Assembly: GCA_029263945.1 (NCBI GenBank)
Contig: JARIDM010000031.1
Location: 1 to 14,524, forward strand
From: Sporosarcina sp.
GTDB lineage: Bacteria; Bacillota; Bacilli; Bacillales_A; Planococcaceae
Reading direction: 5' to 3'
Length of the DNA stretch: 14,524 nt
The number at the start of each line of letters is the position of its first letter. Position 1 is the stretch's first letter. This document shows, one piece after another, positions 13,401-14,524 of the stretch. The position numbers and the translations under genes are program-made. The notes below the pieces were generated by a model. The model had not been told where the DNA came from. It was given only the letters and a program-made list of their open reading frames with translations, and did no database searches.

Positions 13401-14444
13401 ATGTTATACTTAGCAATCGCTTCTGCATTTTTAGCTTCACTCATACTTACTCCACTTGTTAGGAAGTTCGCTTTCCGAATTGGAGCGGTTGATCAACCTA
13501 ATTACAGAAAAGTTCACCAGTCGATTATGCCTCGTATTGGCGGACTAGCTATATTTGGTGCTTTTTTAATTGGTTATTTAATTCTTCGGCCTGATGATGT
13601 GCATTCAACTGGAATTATTATAGGGGCTGCAATTATTATATTGACAGGATTCCTGGATGATATGATTGAGATTACTGCCAAAGCAAAAATCTTTGGTCAA
13701 CTTGCTGCTGCGCTTGTTGTTGTTTTATGGGGAGGGCTTCAAATTGACTTCATTAACGTTCCTTTTGGCGGACAAGTGGAATTTGGTTTTCTTAGTATCC
13801 CAATTACGATTATTTGGATCATAGGCATTACCAATGCGATAAATTTAATCGATGGGTTAGATGGGCTCGCAGCGGGTGTGTCAACGATAGCGTTAATATC
13901 GCTATCGATTATGGCGATCATTATGGGAGACCCATTTGTTACAGCAACTGCTGCGATACTTGCGGCGAGTTCGTTTGGTTTCTTATTTTTTAACTTTCAC
14001 CCCGCTAAAATTTTTATGGGGGATACAGGGTCCTTATTTCTGGGCTATATGATCGCAGTGCTTGCTTTATTAGGCTTTAAGAACGTTGCTGTTGTATCAC
14101 TTATTATTCCAGTTATTATGCTCGGAGTACCTATATCTGATACATTCTTTGCAATCGTTCGTCGAATCCGAATGAAACAAAAAATTATGGCACCTGACAA
14201 ATCCCATTTACATCATTGCTTATTGAACACTGGTTTTTCTCATAAACAAACCGTTTTAATTATTTATGGGATTGCCGCATTATTTGGGCTTGCTGCGATT
14301 TTATTCTCGCAAGCAACTGTATGGGGCTCTATTCTATTGCTTGTTGTCATGCTGTTAGCAATTGAGTTGTTTGTTGAAATCATCGGACTTGCAGGTACAA
14401 ACTATCGTCCGATTTTGAACCTTGTCAGAATGATTGGTAGATAG
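13401..14444 (+). CDS. tagO: Undecaprenyl-phosphate GlcNAc-1-phosphate transferase (TagO/WecA family)
   Basis: A 347-residue integral membrane enzyme of the MraY/WecA superfamily. It transfers GlcNAc-1-phosphate from UDP-GlcNAc to undecaprenyl phosphate, the first step of teichoic acids and secondary cell wall polymers. Diagnostic blocks: D86-D87 in FLDDMIE, NLIDGLDGLAAG with N148, D151 and D154, FMGDTGS with D208, and the basic cytoplasmic loop DKSHLHH (about 273-279), which is the WecA/TagO rather than MraY signature. About 10-11 helices are apparent. ATG has GGGAGG six bases upstream. It is divergent from secA2 across a 213-base gap, and its own terminator begins at the stop codon. Which polymer it starts cannot be told from this window. 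Confidence 0.93.
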   Translation: MLYLAIASAFLASLILTPLVRKFAFRIGAVDQPNYRKVHQSIMPRIGGLAIFGAFLIGYLILRPDDVHSTGIIIGAAIIILTGFLDDMIEITAKAKIFGQLAAALVVVLWGGLQIDFINVPFGGQVEFGFLSIPITIIWIIGITNAINLIDGLDGLAAGVSTIALISLSIMAIIMGDPFVTATAAILAASSFGFLFFNFHPAKIFMGDTGSLFLGYMIAVLALLGFKNVAVVSLIIPVIMLGVPISDTFFAIVRRIRMKQKIMAPDKSHLHHCLLNTGFSHKQTVLIIYGIAALFGLAAILFSQATVWGSILLLVVMLLAIELFVEIIGLAGTNYRPILNLVRMIGR

Positions 14445-14487
14445 AAAACAGGAATTCCTTTCTTTAGTGAAGGAATTCCTGTTTTTT
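14445..14487 (+). terminator. Terminator of tagO
   Basis: A perfect 16-bp stem (14445-14460 with 14470-14485) starts directly after the stop codon. It has a 9-base loop and ends in a T-run. The A-run on its left flank makes function on the minus strand possible too. Confidence 0.92.
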
Positions 14488-14490
14488 ATT

Positions 14491-14524
14491 TATTAGAAAC
14501 AAAAAAGGCATCAGGGATAGAATT
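14491..14524 (-). other. Possible cut-off terminator of a neighbouring minus-strand gene
   Basis: AAAAAAGGCATCAGG near the right edge reads on the minus strand as CCTGATGCC followed by six Ts. That is the usual 3' arm and tail of a terminator whose other arm would lie beyond the window. This implies a convergent gene to the right. Confidence 0.3.

Overview
This 14.5 kb window looks like chromosomal DNA of a low-GC, Gram-positive Bacillales bacterium. I infer Planococcaceae (Sporosarcina or Lysinibacillus-like) at moderate confidence. The grounds are strong AGGAGG-type ribosome binding sites with frequent GTG/TTG starts, extended -10 promoters (TGGTATAAT type), perfect rho-independent hairpins, and the protein families present. 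I see no tRNA, rRNA, CRISPR array, transposase or phage gene.

Left part (1-4740, plus strand). An M20 zinc peptidase gene stands alone. After a 300-base gene-free stretch comes a tight three-gene unit: a GT4 glycosyltransferase, a short MurJ/MviN-type lipid-linked oligosaccharide flippase, and a zinc-ribbon DUF2628 membrane protein. A strong terminator follows, probably used from both sides. The glycosyltransferase-flippase pair points to building and exporting an envelope or extracellular glycan.

Middle part (4741-10051). Three minus-strand genes encode a SulP/STAS anion transporter, a small SCP2 sterol-carrier-like protein and a BrnQ-type branched-chain amino acid transporter. An ACT-domain malic enzyme is divergent from them on the plus strand. 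The SCP2 promoter carries an 18-bp palindrome overlapping its -10 box, a strong operator candidate.

Right part (10052-14524). A 93-residue protein of unknown family and an accessory SecA2 translocase lie on the minus strand. Divergent from them is a TagO/WecA-type enzyme that starts undecaprenyl-linked cell-wall polymers. The 213-base gap between secA2 and tagO holds a large inverted repeat. Together with the glycosyltransferase and flippase, this recalls S-layer and secondary-cell-wall-polymer loci of Bacillus relatives, but no S-layer gene is in view, so the link is inference.

The least explained signal is a repeated intergenic element. A copy starts the window (1-90), a second lies upstream of the malic enzyme (8513-8592), and two more degenerate partial copies lie in tandem upstream of the glycosyltransferase (1461-1555). 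I do not recognise it as a known riboswitch, RNA or mobile element.
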